Positions 31,000 through 56,331 of a DNA stretch of 64,000 nucleotides are shown here, in pieces (position 1 is the stretch's first letter; each line of letters opens with the position of its first letter). Made by a program: the position numbers and the translations under genes. The notes under the pieces were generated by a model. It saw only the letters and a list, made by a program, of their open reading frames with translations, was not told the origin of the DNA and searched no databases. Location: NCBI RefSeq assembly GCF_000003815.2, contig NC_049984.1, positions 6,167,868 to 6,231,867 on the forward strand. Direction: 5' to 3'. This DNA comes from Branchiostoma floridae. Its lineage: Eukaryota; Chordata; Leptocardii; Amphioxiformes; Branchiostomatidae.

Positions 31000-32110
31000 A
31001 GACTAGTTTAAAAAACATGTTCTCATGTCATTATACCGACATATCTATTAAAAGAATGGCGACATCATCTGAAGTCAAACCTTTGCTCTTAAGCTTGTCA
31101 CCTTGGGTTCAAGTCATCTTGCCTGAAACGCCTTGGCTATCTAAAAATCTCAGGCTCCATCTTACCAGTCGATAACAAAGTCAAAGCAGTACGGTTAAAA
31201 GTGGCTTTTTGCTTTTTGCATATTTTGCTCTATTGTTCACCCTGTCCAATGACGTATGACATCTTATTATACAAGGGATGGGCCGAAAGCTGTACCCGCG
31301 CGTACCAGTCACCGAGAGCGTTTCCTGGTGTGATCACGAATCGGACTAAAACTTACAAATGAAACAATTTTCATGCTCTACCTTCGGGACAACGTATTTC
31401 AAACGAATGACGACATAATCTGCAAACCTTTGCACTTGGAACACAATTCATGCAGTCGTGTTTTAGGCACCTCGTCTTTCGACTAATTTCTTTTTCAAAC
31501 CCCAGAGCCATCGGATAATCAGAAAATCACAAGCTTCCACTTAATCACTATTTTATGAGGGCATAGAACAGACCTTATATGACTAAAATGCCCTCTCTCT
31601 CTTAGCACGTTTTTGCCCTGTTGTTCACCTTGTCAATTACGAACGACACCTGTTGCTCAACTTTTCAATGACGTATGATATCTCATTATACAAGGGATGG
31701 GCCGAATACTGTACCCGCGCGTACCAGTCACCGAGAACGTTTCCTGGTGTGAACCGGGCTCAAACTTTAAAACAATTCTCATGCTCTACCTAGGGGACAA
31801 TGTATATCATCTACAAACATGTATCTTCACTTGGAGCACAGGCAGTCGTGTTTGAGGCACCTCGTCCTACGACAAATTTCAGTGTCAAATGCCGCCATCG
31901 GACAATCTGAAAATCACAAGCGTCAATATTCATAAGAGTAAAAAAAAACAGACCTTACATGTCTAGAATGTTCTCTTGGCACGATTCCATTAATTGCTCT
32001 GTTGTGCACCCTGTCAATGACGTACGACACCTCATTATACAAGGGATGGGCCGAAGACTGTACCAGCACGTACCGGTTGCCAAAGTTCCAAACAATACTC
32101 GACCTGTGGG
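31000..32110 (+). repeat. Three diverged tandem copies upstream of the VWD-CCP gene
   Basis: The block CATTATACAAGGGATGGGCC, then TGTACC.GC.CGTACC, occurs at about 31262, 31683 and 32033 (periods ~420 and ~350). Shared segments (AGGCACCTCGTC, AAAATCACAAGC, AACAGACCTTA) lie between. Non-coding; 0.75-1.9 kb before the start codon at 32861. Confidence 0.8.
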
Positions 32111-32772
32111 ACAATGGGATGAACTTGTTGACATTTCAATTTTCAAGCTGGTTGCATTCTACCTCTTGATTGAAAACATGTATGTCGTACTTACAAATTT
32201 TGATAACTTGGGCATTTACAGCGTCTCTACCAAACGTTTACTCATAACACAAACGAGCCAGAGTTCTAAAATTCAATATGAAATAAGGTTTCAAAACTTT
32301 TTCTACCTGATATACGGCTATGCATTATGCTTGTACAGCCACAAATGTGTACCCCAGGTGCCATGCAGATGTGATTAATCAAAGTCGAGAAATGTCAAAC
32401 TGATCGTGCAGATTCAACTGGGTCTCTACTCACAATTTCAACAAAAATTATAGTTGTTAACTTCAACTAGGCATCTAAGGTACAAGTTTTTTTACGAGGA
32501 CAGCCTCCGAATTCGGCATTTTGTGTGACCAACCATGCAGTCATGGTGCTCAATGCACAAAAGGGCCAAGCACAAGGAAAAGGTATATGTCTAATTTTAG
32601 TAAAATATACACACAAACTTTACTGGGACTAAAAAGCCATATAATGATATATGATAAAATGGGTTTGATAAAAAATTGACAGAGATATGATCACCGAATT
32701 ACAGATTCCTACCTTTTTGTGACAAATTCTGGACAGTGAGATCTTGTGTACTGTTATCCATACTAATCATCT

Positions 32773-32779
32773 TATAAAG
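32773..32779 (+). promoter_or_regulatory. Candidate TATA box
   Basis: TATAAAG lies 82 bp before ATG 32861. A start site about 30 bp downstream would leave a ~55-nt 5' UTR. An in-frame ATG at 32819 would then add 14 basic residues before the signal peptide. Confidence 0.35.
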
Positions 32780-32860
32780 CAAGGTTATGACGTTTTGCTT
32801 TGTAATGTCCTGTTGGACATGTTACAGAAGAACTCAAGGACGAGACGCCAAGCCAACAGC

Positions 32861-46435
<13,575 letters not shown>

Positions 46436-46561
46436 AAATCATCTACAAAAGTCCTACTATGCAGAGTGGCGATTAGGACAAGAAGAGGAAGAAAGTCTGG
46501 TATAAAGTCAAATATGAATGCTCAACCATATATAAAGAAGCAATCAAACGCACACTTTCAA

Positions 46562-46567
46562 AATAAA
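46562..46567 (+). terminator. Poly(A) signal of the VWD-CCP gene
   Basis: AATAAA 127 bp after the TAG at 46433-46435, the first one downstream. Confidence 0.6.
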
Positions 46568-46604
46568 TTTAGTTAACGCTCATCCTTCGCAGACTTTCGG
46601 AGCG

Positions 46605-46640
46605 GTAGCGGGGTGTTTTTTGGGGGGTGGGGGGGTGGTC
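46605..46640 (+). promoter_or_regulatory. G-rich tract just past the poly(A) signal
   Basis: Runs of G (GGGG, G6, G7, GG) within 36 bp could form a G-quadruplex. Its place ~40 bp after AATAAA would suit a transcription pause, but this is inference. Confidence 0.3.
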
Positions 46641-48400
46641 GCGATTTTCACCACGGACTAAGGTTCTGTATTCCGAGAGGGAGTTGAACGGAGAAGGACA
46701 ACCTGAGCCCTTGTTGAAATTGCTAATCAGCGCTCCCACACAAAATAAACGCTGCTGTGCTAGAAGTCTACGAATGAGGCTACTACGTAAGGTTATACAC
46801 TATAATTATTTTGCTGTCCATAGTATGGAATATCAGTTGCAGAACCTGGTGTTTAGATGACAGGTATAGCTAAACTTACACAGGGAGAAAGAAGACACCA
46901 GATGGACCATCACCCATCTGTAGATGAAAGGTCCCACTGCTTACATGTATTTATATCTGAATGCTTACTTGCTGATTTTAGCGTTTCATACAATTGTAAT
47001 TTGTTTTTTTTGAGTGGTCAACTGAAACTGAACGCGGTGTAGTGCTCTTTCGAACTATTGCTGCTGCTGCTGCTGATGATGATGATGGAACTATTGATGA
47101 TGATGAGGATGATGATGATAGAACTATTGCTGTTCAAATGTATTTACGCTGGGCTACTTGGACATATAAGATGTAGTTGCTAGATCGCTATTTAACATAA
47201 TGTATAGAGTATATAATCATATACATGCATGACCCTCCGCCCTGGCGAAGAATAAAAAGTTCACTGTACGTATGCACTGTTCTAAAATGGTGGTAATAAC
47301 CGTCTTCTGAAATTGAATAATGGAATCCGATCTTTCACTGACACACTTTGTATTCACCCCTATTAGTAAAAAATTACAGCTTCTTGGATGCTAATGAAAT
47401 TTATCGCTTTTCAACTAGAATTGCTAATGCATGCGTTGAATACCAATATACAGCTATGACTGTATTTAGCCTACTCAGCTTCCACAGTAGGAATAACAGT
47501 TTTGCTTGTAGGTTTTGGACACAGGGAATAAAAAGGAAGGTCCCAAATTTCGGTGTCTCTCTTTCTGTGCGTGTGTGTACCTCATAGGCAACTCAGTATC
47601 ACAACATTTGAAACATAACTGATCTTCGCAGTGCAAGCTTTTATTTAAAAGAAGATCACGGTTCATGACGCGTGTCTACTACCATACTACAAGCCAATTG
47701 AGTTAATATTGACCAAACTACTAGCATCATACATGTACGATGTACGTAACATGTGGTGTCGGATAGTGTGCCTGTCCTTATACATTGGCCTAAACAAAGA
47801 AATATATTGTCACCGGAAGGAAGCCAACAGAGAGTTATCAAGCTGGTGATGGCTAATCTTTGAAAACCAAATCGATCTCGATAGATGATAATGTCATAAA
47901 ACTCCTAGCGATTTGCGGATAAACTGTAGTGAATGAATGAATGAATGGTTTATCCGATCAATATGATCAGACAAAAAGTATGTATCAGACACAGGCTGAA
48001 TTGCATACTTTTACACTTAACAGGAAGCCGCGATGTGTCTACAGCCCTCTAGAAGCCGGTAATAAATGAAACTGTCCGGTTTTGGTCGTCGTCATCCTTG
48101 TTGTAGGCTTCCTAGGGCGCGGTGCACAAATGTCGTACGATCACAAACTATGGCGTTTTGGGAATAGTTGTGTATGACAGTCTGTGTCTTGCAAAATGTA
48201 GCTATATTATTACCAGATAGGCTGTCTCAAATTCCTGCAGGTGGTTGGTTTTGTCACAGCCTACTTGAAAATCCTACGACACGAAAATCGTGCGACGACC
48301 TCAATAAAAAGCGGTCTTCAGGCCGATATGAGGTTTTCGTAAATGAATTAAGGTTTGAACTAAAGACCTACAGCGAATGTCACCGGACTCTTAGGGTACA
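46641..48400. other. Intergenic between convergent genes
   Basis: Holds a CTG/ATG microsatellite (47057-47122) and otherwise unremarkable AT-rich DNA. Short ORFs lack support. Confidence 0.4.
47057..47122. repeat. (CTG)n/(ATG)n microsatellite
   Basis: GCTGCTGCTGCTGATGATGA followed by an interrupted ATG run. Confidence 0.85.
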
Positions 48401-48406
48401 CTCAAC

Positions 48407-48412
48407 TTTATT
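48407..48412 (-). terminator. Poly(A) signal of the VWD signal-anchor gene
   Basis: AATAAA on the minus strand 124 bp after the stop codon at 48536. Confidence 0.55.
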
Positions 48413-48516
48413 GTAATCTCCAAGCATAAGATAAAGCATGGCCTAGGAGTGAAGCTGGCCTAGGAGTGTGTTTCGCCACCGTTCTTACGCTACCGTAGGA
48501 TCTGCTTGGAGATTAC
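48413..48516. mobile_element. Short MITE at the gene 3' end
   Basis: GTAATCTCCAAGCA is mirrored by TGCTTGGAGATTAC. The right part (CTACCGTAGGATCTGCTTGG) resembles the nested element at 53691-53868. Confidence 0.55.
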
Positions 48517-48535
48517 GTTCACTGCTATTTCCCGC

Positions 48536-50948
48536 CTACTGGACCCTCCACGAGTCTCCCAACGCGTCCATATTTTCCGCTAGTGTGCCGTCCGGTGTCA
48601 GGTAGTCGTCCGTCCCGTTCAAGTTGTAGTTCCCACAAATTCCGCACGTGGCGCCTCGGTACTTCCTAGCGACGTTGACCATGACGCGGCCGCGCCCGTC
48701 GAAGGACACCTTCACCCCGAAGTCTACTTCTAGCGTGACGTACTTGCCCGACAGCCTGATCTGGACATCGGGGTGGGGGTCGGCGGGAGGAGTGACGCGC
48801 TGGTCGTCGATCTGTGTGGAAATGTTGACAAAAGTACGTTCACATATTAGTAATCAGTTAGGGCACGGTACACATACTTCGTGCAATCGTCGTACGATCT
48901 AGCCTGAAGAACAGCCTGGTTAGCTTTGTTCCGCTACCGAAGGTCGCTACTCGCCAACAAGTAGCGACATTCGGGAGCAGAACAAAGTGAACCAGGCTGG
49001 ACTCTAGGCTACGTACGATCATTAACTCTTGGCATTTTGCAGTCAGCCCTGCATGTGTCCTGCAGAGTTCAACGACAATGGACGTATTGCTATTGTCGAG
49101 ACAAGCTTTCTTGCCATTTTGAGAGGCTAGCCCTGTCAGAAATAAACGACTGTTGTCTTTCAACAAGAAAGAGACTTACGAAAACGATTTTCTTGTTTCT
49201 CCCCCGTTTGTTCCTCTTGAACACGACGTTGACGTCGAAGACTGTGACGTTCACCTCGTTGATCCTGGTGACCAGTGGGTTCCCCCGCGGCGCCAGTTGG
49301 GTCTCCACGTTGAAGAACCGCAGGCGGTTGCTGACGCTGTCGGGGCAGGTTTGGGCCAGCGTGTACGTGCCGTGGCCCTGGTAGTGCAGCAGCTCGCCAT
49401 CAAACGTGAGGAAGTGCGGATCTCCGTATGCCTGGCAGGCTACCTGGTCTGGAAGGAAACATCACAAGTAAAGCTTTAATAGTGTACTTGTTGATCTAAA
49501 TTTTTATCTACAGGTAATAGCCCTTCAACAGTACATGTACCTGGTTGGATTTTAAGGGGTCACAGAGAACATACATGAGGAAAACATTGATACATAAATG
49601 AAAGGGCAGATTTAGAATTGAAACGCATATACAGAAATTGACATTTACAACCAGGAGGAATAAGCTCGTTCACACTTCCAAGTACGCGTGCGCGGTGACA
49701 GGTATTATGGGTAATTGTGTCAAAGTTGAAGGCCCCTAACTTGTAAACAGTTCTCGTCTCGACCATTGTATAACAATGACCAGTGTTTGTTTGTCCACAT
49801 GCAGGGTCTTCACCTTTGACATATTACCCACAATTCCTGTCACCGCGCATGCGTCCTCGTAAGATTGACGGGGCTTATTTACCTGGTGACCGCCTATTGC
49901 CTTTCTCAGGGCCATAATGAAATAGGCATCGCTGCTACAATGCAAGGAATGTGATCCCAAATGTCAGCCTATCAGCGTTATTGACATGCGAAACAGACGG
50001 TCCACCTGATTGTGTATATTAGTAAATATTTGTACAAGTAAAGCTACTTACTTTTAAAGCCAGCTATAATATTGTGCATGGGCTGATCTTAAATTAATTT
50101 GTTAGATATGTTGTAGAGTTATTGATAATGGTAGTGATGTGTAACGTTATACTGCCATTCCTGTGTATTTGCCTGTCCCTACTTGTAGAATCCGATATCA
50201 TCAACGCTGCCTGAGAGTCTATGTAATGTACTTTGTCACATTTGCTAATAAATGAACTCACTATCGTCGTCATCACCGCTGTCACCTCCCGCATTGTCAC
50301 CCATGTCGCCGCCATTGCCATTGTCAACATTCTGCCTCTTTACTCTGCTGGCGCCTTTGGACAACAATGCAAAATAAATGTCAAGAAGAATATGGGATGA
50401 CGTTTACAATCTTGGCGGTATGAAAATACATGTAAAGAGTGTAAAGCGATAAGGCTCGTGTCACGTGACCTGTGTGACCGTTGTCTCTCTGGCCACGTGA
50501 CTACCATTCAGAGCTGGAGAAAAAGATGGTGGATGAAAGTTTCTCACTAAGCTTGTATCATTTGTCATGCGCATGCGTGATAGTTCTTTATGTTCAGTAA
50601 GGCCATAAATTCAATGGATGTTGTATGAAAAGACATCTGCATGTGGTTGGCATAAAATAGGCAAATGCCTTCTTACCAGTATTTTTTACCATGAAAACCA
50701 ATTTTGTGTTGTATAACATTTATACTGCAACAAAAAATGCTTATCATAAAAGCGGCACGTAGTAGCGTTATTACTTATGCTGTCTGCTGTTACTTTATAT
50801 GTGTGTATGTGGATATCTTACGTTCATCCTGCCCTGAATGGTCATCCTTGACATCAAAGCGATGTATCTGAATCACGCAGACCAGTAACAGCAGTACCAG
50901 CCAGGCGGCTCCCCCTCGGCGGAACAGCTTTTCCAGCAGCGGGTACAT
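48536..50948 (-). CDS. Signal-anchored VWD-domain protein with furin-type site (254 aa)
   Basis: Coding exons: complement(48536-48811, 49180-49448, 50262-50354, 50822-50948), all GT-AG with matching phases. The start at 50948 gives MYPLLEKLFRRGGAAWLVLL, with a hydrophobic segment (residues ~14-27, AAWLVLLLLVCVIQ) preceded by arginines: a signal-anchor or uncleaved signal. Residues ~46-49 read RVKR before QN, a furin-type motif, followed by an acidic Gly/Asp linker. Then comes one VWD domain (CQAYGDPHFLTFDGELLHYQ ... CGICGNYNLNGTDDY ... LGDSWRVQ) and TAG. C8 and TIL are absent. An acceptor at 50971 suggests a non-coding 5' exon; a donor at 55157 is a weak candidate. No family name recognised; probably a released extracellular VWD module. 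Confidence 0.85.
48892..49020. mobile_element. MITE-like palindrome in intron
   Basis: TACGATCTAGCCTGAAGAAC, then AGCCTGGTT..CTTTGTTC, is mirrored to 49020. About 129 bp, no ORF, between the two VWD exons of the minus-strand gene. Confidence 0.7.
49677..49862. mobile_element. MITE family M1, copy 3
   Basis: Inverted ends GCGCGGTGACAGG..AATTGTGTCAAAG and its inverse at 49812-49858. In an intron of the minus-strand VWD gene. Confidence 0.78.
50460..50501. promoter_or_regulatory. Two E-boxes in the first coding intron
   Basis: A perfect palindrome GTCACGTGAC (50460-50469) and a second CACGTG (50494-50499). bHLH-zip factors such as USF, MITF or TFEB bind such sites; an enhancer role is inference. 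Confidence 0.3.
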
Positions 50949-51364
50949 TTCCACTGCTTCAAGGACAAATCTAAAATAAAGCAGTAAGTATCATGTCCGT
51001 GAAAAGTTGGTATTTCACTTGATAAAGATCTTTTTACACAACCATGCCCAAATCAAGGAAAGACTTGCAGTTGTTACAGATAAACGTGGGTGGTCATGTT
51101 GATTTTAATCGATTGTATTGCTTGAGAGAAGAGTAAAATGTTATTCAGATGAAACTGAAAGGTGATTAAGCTGTGAATGAAGAGTAATATTCATACACGT
51201 TAAAAGTGATTAGGCTTTTTGATAGCACCCAATACACCTCTTACAAAAAAACACGTAAAATCAAGCCCCCCTAACATGAATGGGTAATGAATTCAAAGGT
51301 TGTCCGATAGTCTTCATAAGGCCGTAGGGAATGTAGGTTGTAATTGACTGTGTCTAGGACACAT

Positions 51365-51560
51365 GTGCAGTATTGGAAGGTGGATCCCAACCCTCTCCTT
51401 TCATCGCCCTATACTTGCCCACCCGAATTCAGGTACAAATTTGTACACCTGGGTGAAGCGAGGAAAGTCAGCTAAAGTGCCTTTCCCAAGGGCACACAAG
51501 CCCAGTCCATTCAAACTTAGGACCCCTGGCTTCTGGAACACACGACCCCACAACATGGAT
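51365..51560 (-). repeat. SINE-like sequence
   Basis: The minus strand carries GGGGTCCTAAGTTTGAATGG, then GTGCCCTTGGGAAAGGCACT, then TTTCCTCGCTTCACCCAGGT, matching the body of the SINE at 62790-63045. The B-box region is decayed. Confidence 0.5.
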
Positions 51561-52329
51561 TGAGCAATGACAAACCAATTACACTATTCATGTTGTAGGG
51601 GTTGTGAGGACTAGTTCAAATGAATAGGTCTAATGGCCAAGGCGCCAACTTTCTGTGGCCTCCACATGGACACCATTCACGCGTGAAATGATTACAAAGA
51701 ATGGTCCAGAACGATGGAAATAATCATGATGCGAAAAGAGGATCCGGCTTAAATTACACACGCCAAGATTTCTACAAATTGAAAATTATCTGCGCTCAAC
51801 CTCTTTTCAACTGTCGGCAACATCAGATAATGAGATGTTAGAAACAACCAATCACACACCAGACCTCCCTCGGACAACCAGGATCGCCGATGGGGCAGGC
51901 CTTGATAGGCACTCTATGACAGACGGATTCGGGTAAACACGCAGTCGGGTGGTGGCGGGGTGAAAGGCGCACCCGTTTGCGTAACAGGGGGATTTTAGGC
52001 ACGTGTCAGACCCTCCTGTTGCACGCCGACGCGGAGCAAGTTTACCAGCTAATCTTTATGGTTTGCTACAATGTTGCGATTTTGTTCTTTTATGCAAAAC
52101 AGCCAAGGCCAAAATGTGATACTTTGATTTATTGTCTTGTACACAATTTCCCATTCTAGTCTCACAAGTCCTGAAAACTGCGGGTGTGATTTTGAATACG
52201 CTAGTATCATGTTTACGTAACAAGGTTACGGCACTTCAGGGGTTCCATGAGAACTGGGATATCATCTCCCAACCTTAGGTCGTAAACATTGATGATTGTA
52301 TAAGCGGTTAAACCTTTATCCTGACAGAT
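51561..52329. other. Intergenic, nothing recognised
   Basis: No supported gene, TIR element or array. Confidence 0.4.
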
Positions 52330-52600
52330 TTAATGAATGATCCTCTCTCACAGGCAATAAGCCCTAGGTGTGGCGGGTTCTTTTTAATGCGTGCTCGAGG
52401 TGTGGCTCGATCTCCTCAAACACAGAACTTCAAGTTAACAGAGGGACGGCCCTAACCGAGGCTAGGTACTCATTTTCACCTGTGTGAAGGGCAAAAACAT
52501 CGGTGCATATCAGTGGACTCGAACCCAAGACATCTGGGCTTTGAGCCAAACACCCTGCGATTACGCTACGTGACACCGATATGGTGACACCCCTCCCATG
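52330..52600 (-). repeat. tRNA-derived SINE
   Basis: The minus strand reads CGTAGCGTAATCGCAGGGTG (A box), then TCTTGGGTTCGAGTCC with a perfect B box, followed by the shared body. Not a tRNA gene: no matching acceptor stem. Confidence 0.65.
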
Positions 52601-52703
52601 AGCTACTATCCTGTTGACCTGCTGACGTGAATCGGTAAATATCACGTCACCGCATGTGGCCGAAAGCAATGTTTCTGCTAAAATGCCTCCTCTGAAAATT
52701 ATG

Positions 52704-53166
52704 TACAGTCAAACCTGTATTGACGGCCACCTTTGCATAGCGGTCACCTGGCCACTGCGGGCCCTTTTTGTCGGTCCCTTGGATTTTTCCCATAGACCTT
52801 CATGTAAGCATTTTGAAAAAAATCTATAGCGGCCACCTGTCCAACCCGGCCACGGCCACACGATTTCCGGTCCCGTAGATACAGAAACAATGCCTATTTC
52901 GACCATACAGCGGCCATATGTCACCCTGTGCCGAGTAGTTTGCGAGGATTTGCAGTTCCCGACAAGGTCATTTTGGCGGTAGCGTAAGGTACGCGTATCT
53001 TGAGCGTTTGAGCGCAAGTCTTTGACGGCGAATTTACCAACATTGCGCAATATCAATTTTAAGGGCAGGGCACAGCCTGGCGTTTTCAGAAATACGTGGC
53101 GGACGTGGCCTCCCCCAAAAAAACATACGGACAAATTGCACGTACGACGGGTTGTGCCCTTAGCTT
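52704..53166. mobile_element. DNA transposon remnant
   Basis: Starts TACAGTCAAACCTGTATTGA, then CGGCCACC, a pogo/Tigger-style end, with further GCGGCCA motifs. The right part (53128-53160) shares the CGTACGACGGGTTGTGCCC sequence with 19696-19731. The other end was not found. Confidence 0.4.
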
Positions 53167-53620
53167 AAGTAAAGTACTGCATTTTTGGCGTTGCTTCCAT
53201 TAGCACTAGAGTCTAGCGCCCGCGTCTTCCACATAGACAGACCAAAAAGTTGGTTGTGGAAACAAACGGCCAAACCTTGACCTGGGCTGACCCAAGCCAC
53301 AGAGACAGACAGTATAGCCTGGGATGGTTTGTTGGCGTTCAAAAGTTTCAGACAAAACAAAGGGTATCGAATCTTGAAAAATGTGCCCCTTATCTTTGTA
53401 ATAGAATGTGCACGGAACGTGCATTAGATAGAGATCTAATATGTTACAGGTATATATTTTTAGAATCACAAAGTTGAACCCTTTCGTTAATATTGTGAAC
53501 ATGTGTACCTCCTAGAGCATATTGTCATACTGAAACACGGTTCATGAATCTTACAATTTATAGGCCATGAGCTTGATGTTTCAATAGAGACTACAGTTCA
53601 TAAGTAGCTGAAACGTAAAT

Positions 53621-54237
53621 ATAGAATACAATACGGTGTATTCCGCATCACCCTCGGTACCAGCCCGACCGCGGGTAGGATCGCCCGAATAGTCTCCAAG
53701 CAGACCCTACGGTGCCTTAGAAATAGTATCAAAGCTGGCCAGGGACTTGGTATACCGGCACCAGGTGCCCGTTTGACTCCCTTAGCCGGCTATCTCCCTT
53801 TGACCGGCTATACTCCTTTGACAGCTTTGATACTATTTCTAAGGCACCGTAGGGTTTGCTTGGAGACTACGCCCGAAGGCCGGAGGGCGATCCGACCCGC
53901 GGGAGGGCTGGAGCCGAGGGTGATGCGGAATACACCGTGTACATGTTGTATTTTATCTATGTTATACCCACCTGAGAAAGCACATGTTTCGATGCGAAAT
54001 GCGCCAAAAGTTGAGAAAATTTGGTGCCCTCGAACAAACATTGTTACAACAGCAATGTTCCAACATCCGAAACAGGTATTTAAATTTTCGACCGCTCAGC
54101 ACTTGGCGTGCACAGAGTACGTTCGAAATGTCCGATGGAAGTCTGTGTGATAAAACTTTGAAGCCTGTGTGGTACGGCAGTTTATCACATGGTCCGGAAC
54201 ACCTGTATCGAACGTTATTGTGGCCCCGGTATGACAT
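53621..54237 (-). repeat. Composite dispersed repeat, copy 3, with nested insert
   Basis: Inverted relative of 20527-20935. The palindromic part (53621-53955) is split by a separate element (53691-53868). The body (53960-54237) ends GGTATGACAT. Confidence 0.7.
53691..53868. mobile_element. Nested MITE
   Basis: Inverted ends AGTCTCCAAGCAGACCCTAC, continuing GGTGCCTTAGAAATAGTATC (about 47 bp), mirrored to 53868. It sits inside the palindrome of the composite repeat. Confidence 0.85.
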
Positions 54238-54317
54238 GAATAGGGATATAGAATAGTGAAACGGATACAAAGAAATCAAGCAAGTTCACCAAGTTAAGAA
54301 TTCGTCTTTCATCGCCA

Positions 54318-54640
54318 GCTTACCCAGGTATGTGGCTTAACCGCTTTGTTTGGTCCAAAACCTAGAGGTCCTGGGTTCAAATCCTGTGATGTTACCGATC
54401 CTGTGCACTTGCAATTGGAAAAGACACTTAACACAACTTTCCTCACTTCATGCGGGTGTAAAATGGGTTTTAACACAACTTTCCTCACTTCATGCGGGTG
54501 TAAAATGGGTTTTAACACAACTTTCCTCACTTCATGCGGGTGTAAATATGTGTTTCTGACTTCGGTTGGGGAGGAAAAGCAGTGGAAAGAGGGGGTAGGG
54601 CTTCGCCTTCCAATACCATGCTCCTAGACATAGCGGATAG
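54318..54640 (+). repeat. SINE with internal 42-bp triplication
   Basis: A B-box-like GGGTTCAAATCCTGTG is followed by the SINE body. Inside, a 42-bp unit (AACACAACTTTCCTCACTTC...) is repeated three times (54430-54550). Confidence 0.65.
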
Positions 54641-54663
54641 AAATCCGCACGGTCGTAACGTCC

Positions 54664-54825
54664 TCAAGCCCCCTTCACAAATCAAGAATTTAGCTCGGCC
54701 GAGTTGTCACCGAGCTCTAAATTACGAGGCGGTATGACCCTGATGCCGACGAAGAAACTCTCGTAATTTAGAACTCGGTGACAACTCGGCCGAGCTAAAT
54801 TCTTGATTTGTAAAGGGGGCTTCAA
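54664..54825. mobile_element. MITE family M2, near-perfect palindrome
   Basis: ~65-bp arms: AAGCCCCCTTCACAAATCAA, then TTTAGCTCGGCCGAGTTGTC, mirrored to 54825 around a 30-bp centre. Related to 55982-56331. Confidence 0.85.
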
Positions 54826-54889
54826 GAAGGCTATGGGACTTCATACAAAAATACGAATGATTACAAAACATGTCTTCCAAACATGAGCG

Positions 54890-55100
54890 GTAACGATAGT
54901 TCACTTTTCTTCGCGGGGTAACATATATTCGTTGCTTTGAAAACAGGTATTCAAGGATATCAAGTCGACGGGCGGTAGTTTCAAGCTGCACTATTTTGAA
55001 AATATTGCAACTTGAAACCACCGTCCGTCAACTTCATATGCCTAAATACTAAAAGCATCGGATATAGGTTACCCCGCGTATAAAAGTGAACTAGCGTTAC
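54890..55100. mobile_element. MITE with GTAACGATAGTTCAC ends
   Basis: GTAACGATAGTTCACTTTTC...CGCGGGGTAAC is mirrored by GTTACCCCGCG..AAAGTGAACTAGCGTTAC. About 211 bp, with a second inverted pair inside (GTAGTTTCAAG/CTTGAAACCAC). Confidence 0.75.
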
Positions 55101-55981
55101 ATTCTATGGGGACATTTTCAAATTGCCTGCAGACAGAAGTAGAGAGGTGAAGGTTACCTGAGAACTGAAGTCGCTGTGAATTCTTTGCAGAGAAGGACGA
55201 TATGTGGCCTTGTCCCACCACTCAACTGCGAACCTTGTGAGAAGCTGCAATCCTATATGTAGTTGGCCCGTTCAAATTATGTAAATACGGTAAAGTGTTG
55301 CTTTGAAGCATGCGCAGTTGCACACGTTGATGTTGCACAAGCAAGCCGTAAAGGGTTGAATCAATTATCTTCATGGTTAATGATATGAAAATCCCCACAG
55401 CTTCACTAATAGCAAAATTAACGTGGATCATCTGGCAATGAAAAAAATCTTACATAAGACTTGAAACATATCTAAACATATTAGGGAAACAGGACGCTAT
55501 TTGTTTTCATGTAGTGTTCTACTAGGTTTGTGACACAACATTGTCTCAGACATGTTCTCTCATGTGAGTTTTCTCCGTGACTGATGGACAGAAACTTGCC
55601 CTTGTTCACACCATCAAACACGTTAACTCAAAGTGATGAAGGCCGAACTAATAATGAAACACCTTACATAACGAATCAATAGCAAACTGCCTTACAACCA
55701 TGGTAGAATCTTTCAATAACCATTAACATTGACTGATCAACAGTTACTTTTTATATTCATATCCCCAAACCTCGCGCATTATATGCTTCAGGTCAATGGC
55801 GGGATCTTATCATCTAAACAGATCAGACAGCTGAGATGGGCGCCAATCATCATTTATATTCCCTACCATTTAACTTTGTAAGTATATGAATAGATATATG
55901 AATGGATGGATAACAGACAAAGGACTGTTTAACACACCAAAGATCAAGGTATGTCTGCGTGTTGTACTTTATCGATCTATT
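55101..55981. other. Intergenic, possible 5' exon of the VWD gene
   Basis: A minus-strand donor CTCAG|GTAACC at 55158/55157 could close a non-coding first exon for the gene starting at 50948. No other support. Confidence 0.2.
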
Positions 55982-56331
55982 AAGCCCCGTCACAAATCAA
56001 GAACTGAGCTCGACCAACGTGTCGGCGAGCTCAAAATGGGCATTTTCGGCCAAACAAAAAAGGGCTTCGGGTGATTTTTTTGTAGCTCGTCAGTGGGGAT
56101 GTAAACCCTCTTGTGATGTCAGCTATGTATTAAAAGGGCAGAAAATACAATGACCTAAACTTAATTTCCGACATGATACACTGGCGAGACCACTGTCCAA
56201 TTTGTGACGGGGTAACAGATTCTCAGCGAAAAATTTGATCAACGCTCGGGCGATTTTGAACTTCGGCGAGCTCCAGCTAGCCGATCTACAAATTCGGCCG
56301 GCGTTCGTATAAATTGTGATGCAGGCTTTAC
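55982..56331. mobile_element. MITE family M2, longer diverged copy
   Basis: Starts AAGCCCCGTCACAAATCAAG, then AACTGAGCTCGACC..GGCGAGCTC, and ends with an inverted GCTAGCCGATCTACAAATTC region and AAATTGTGATGCAGGCTT. Confidence 0.55.
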
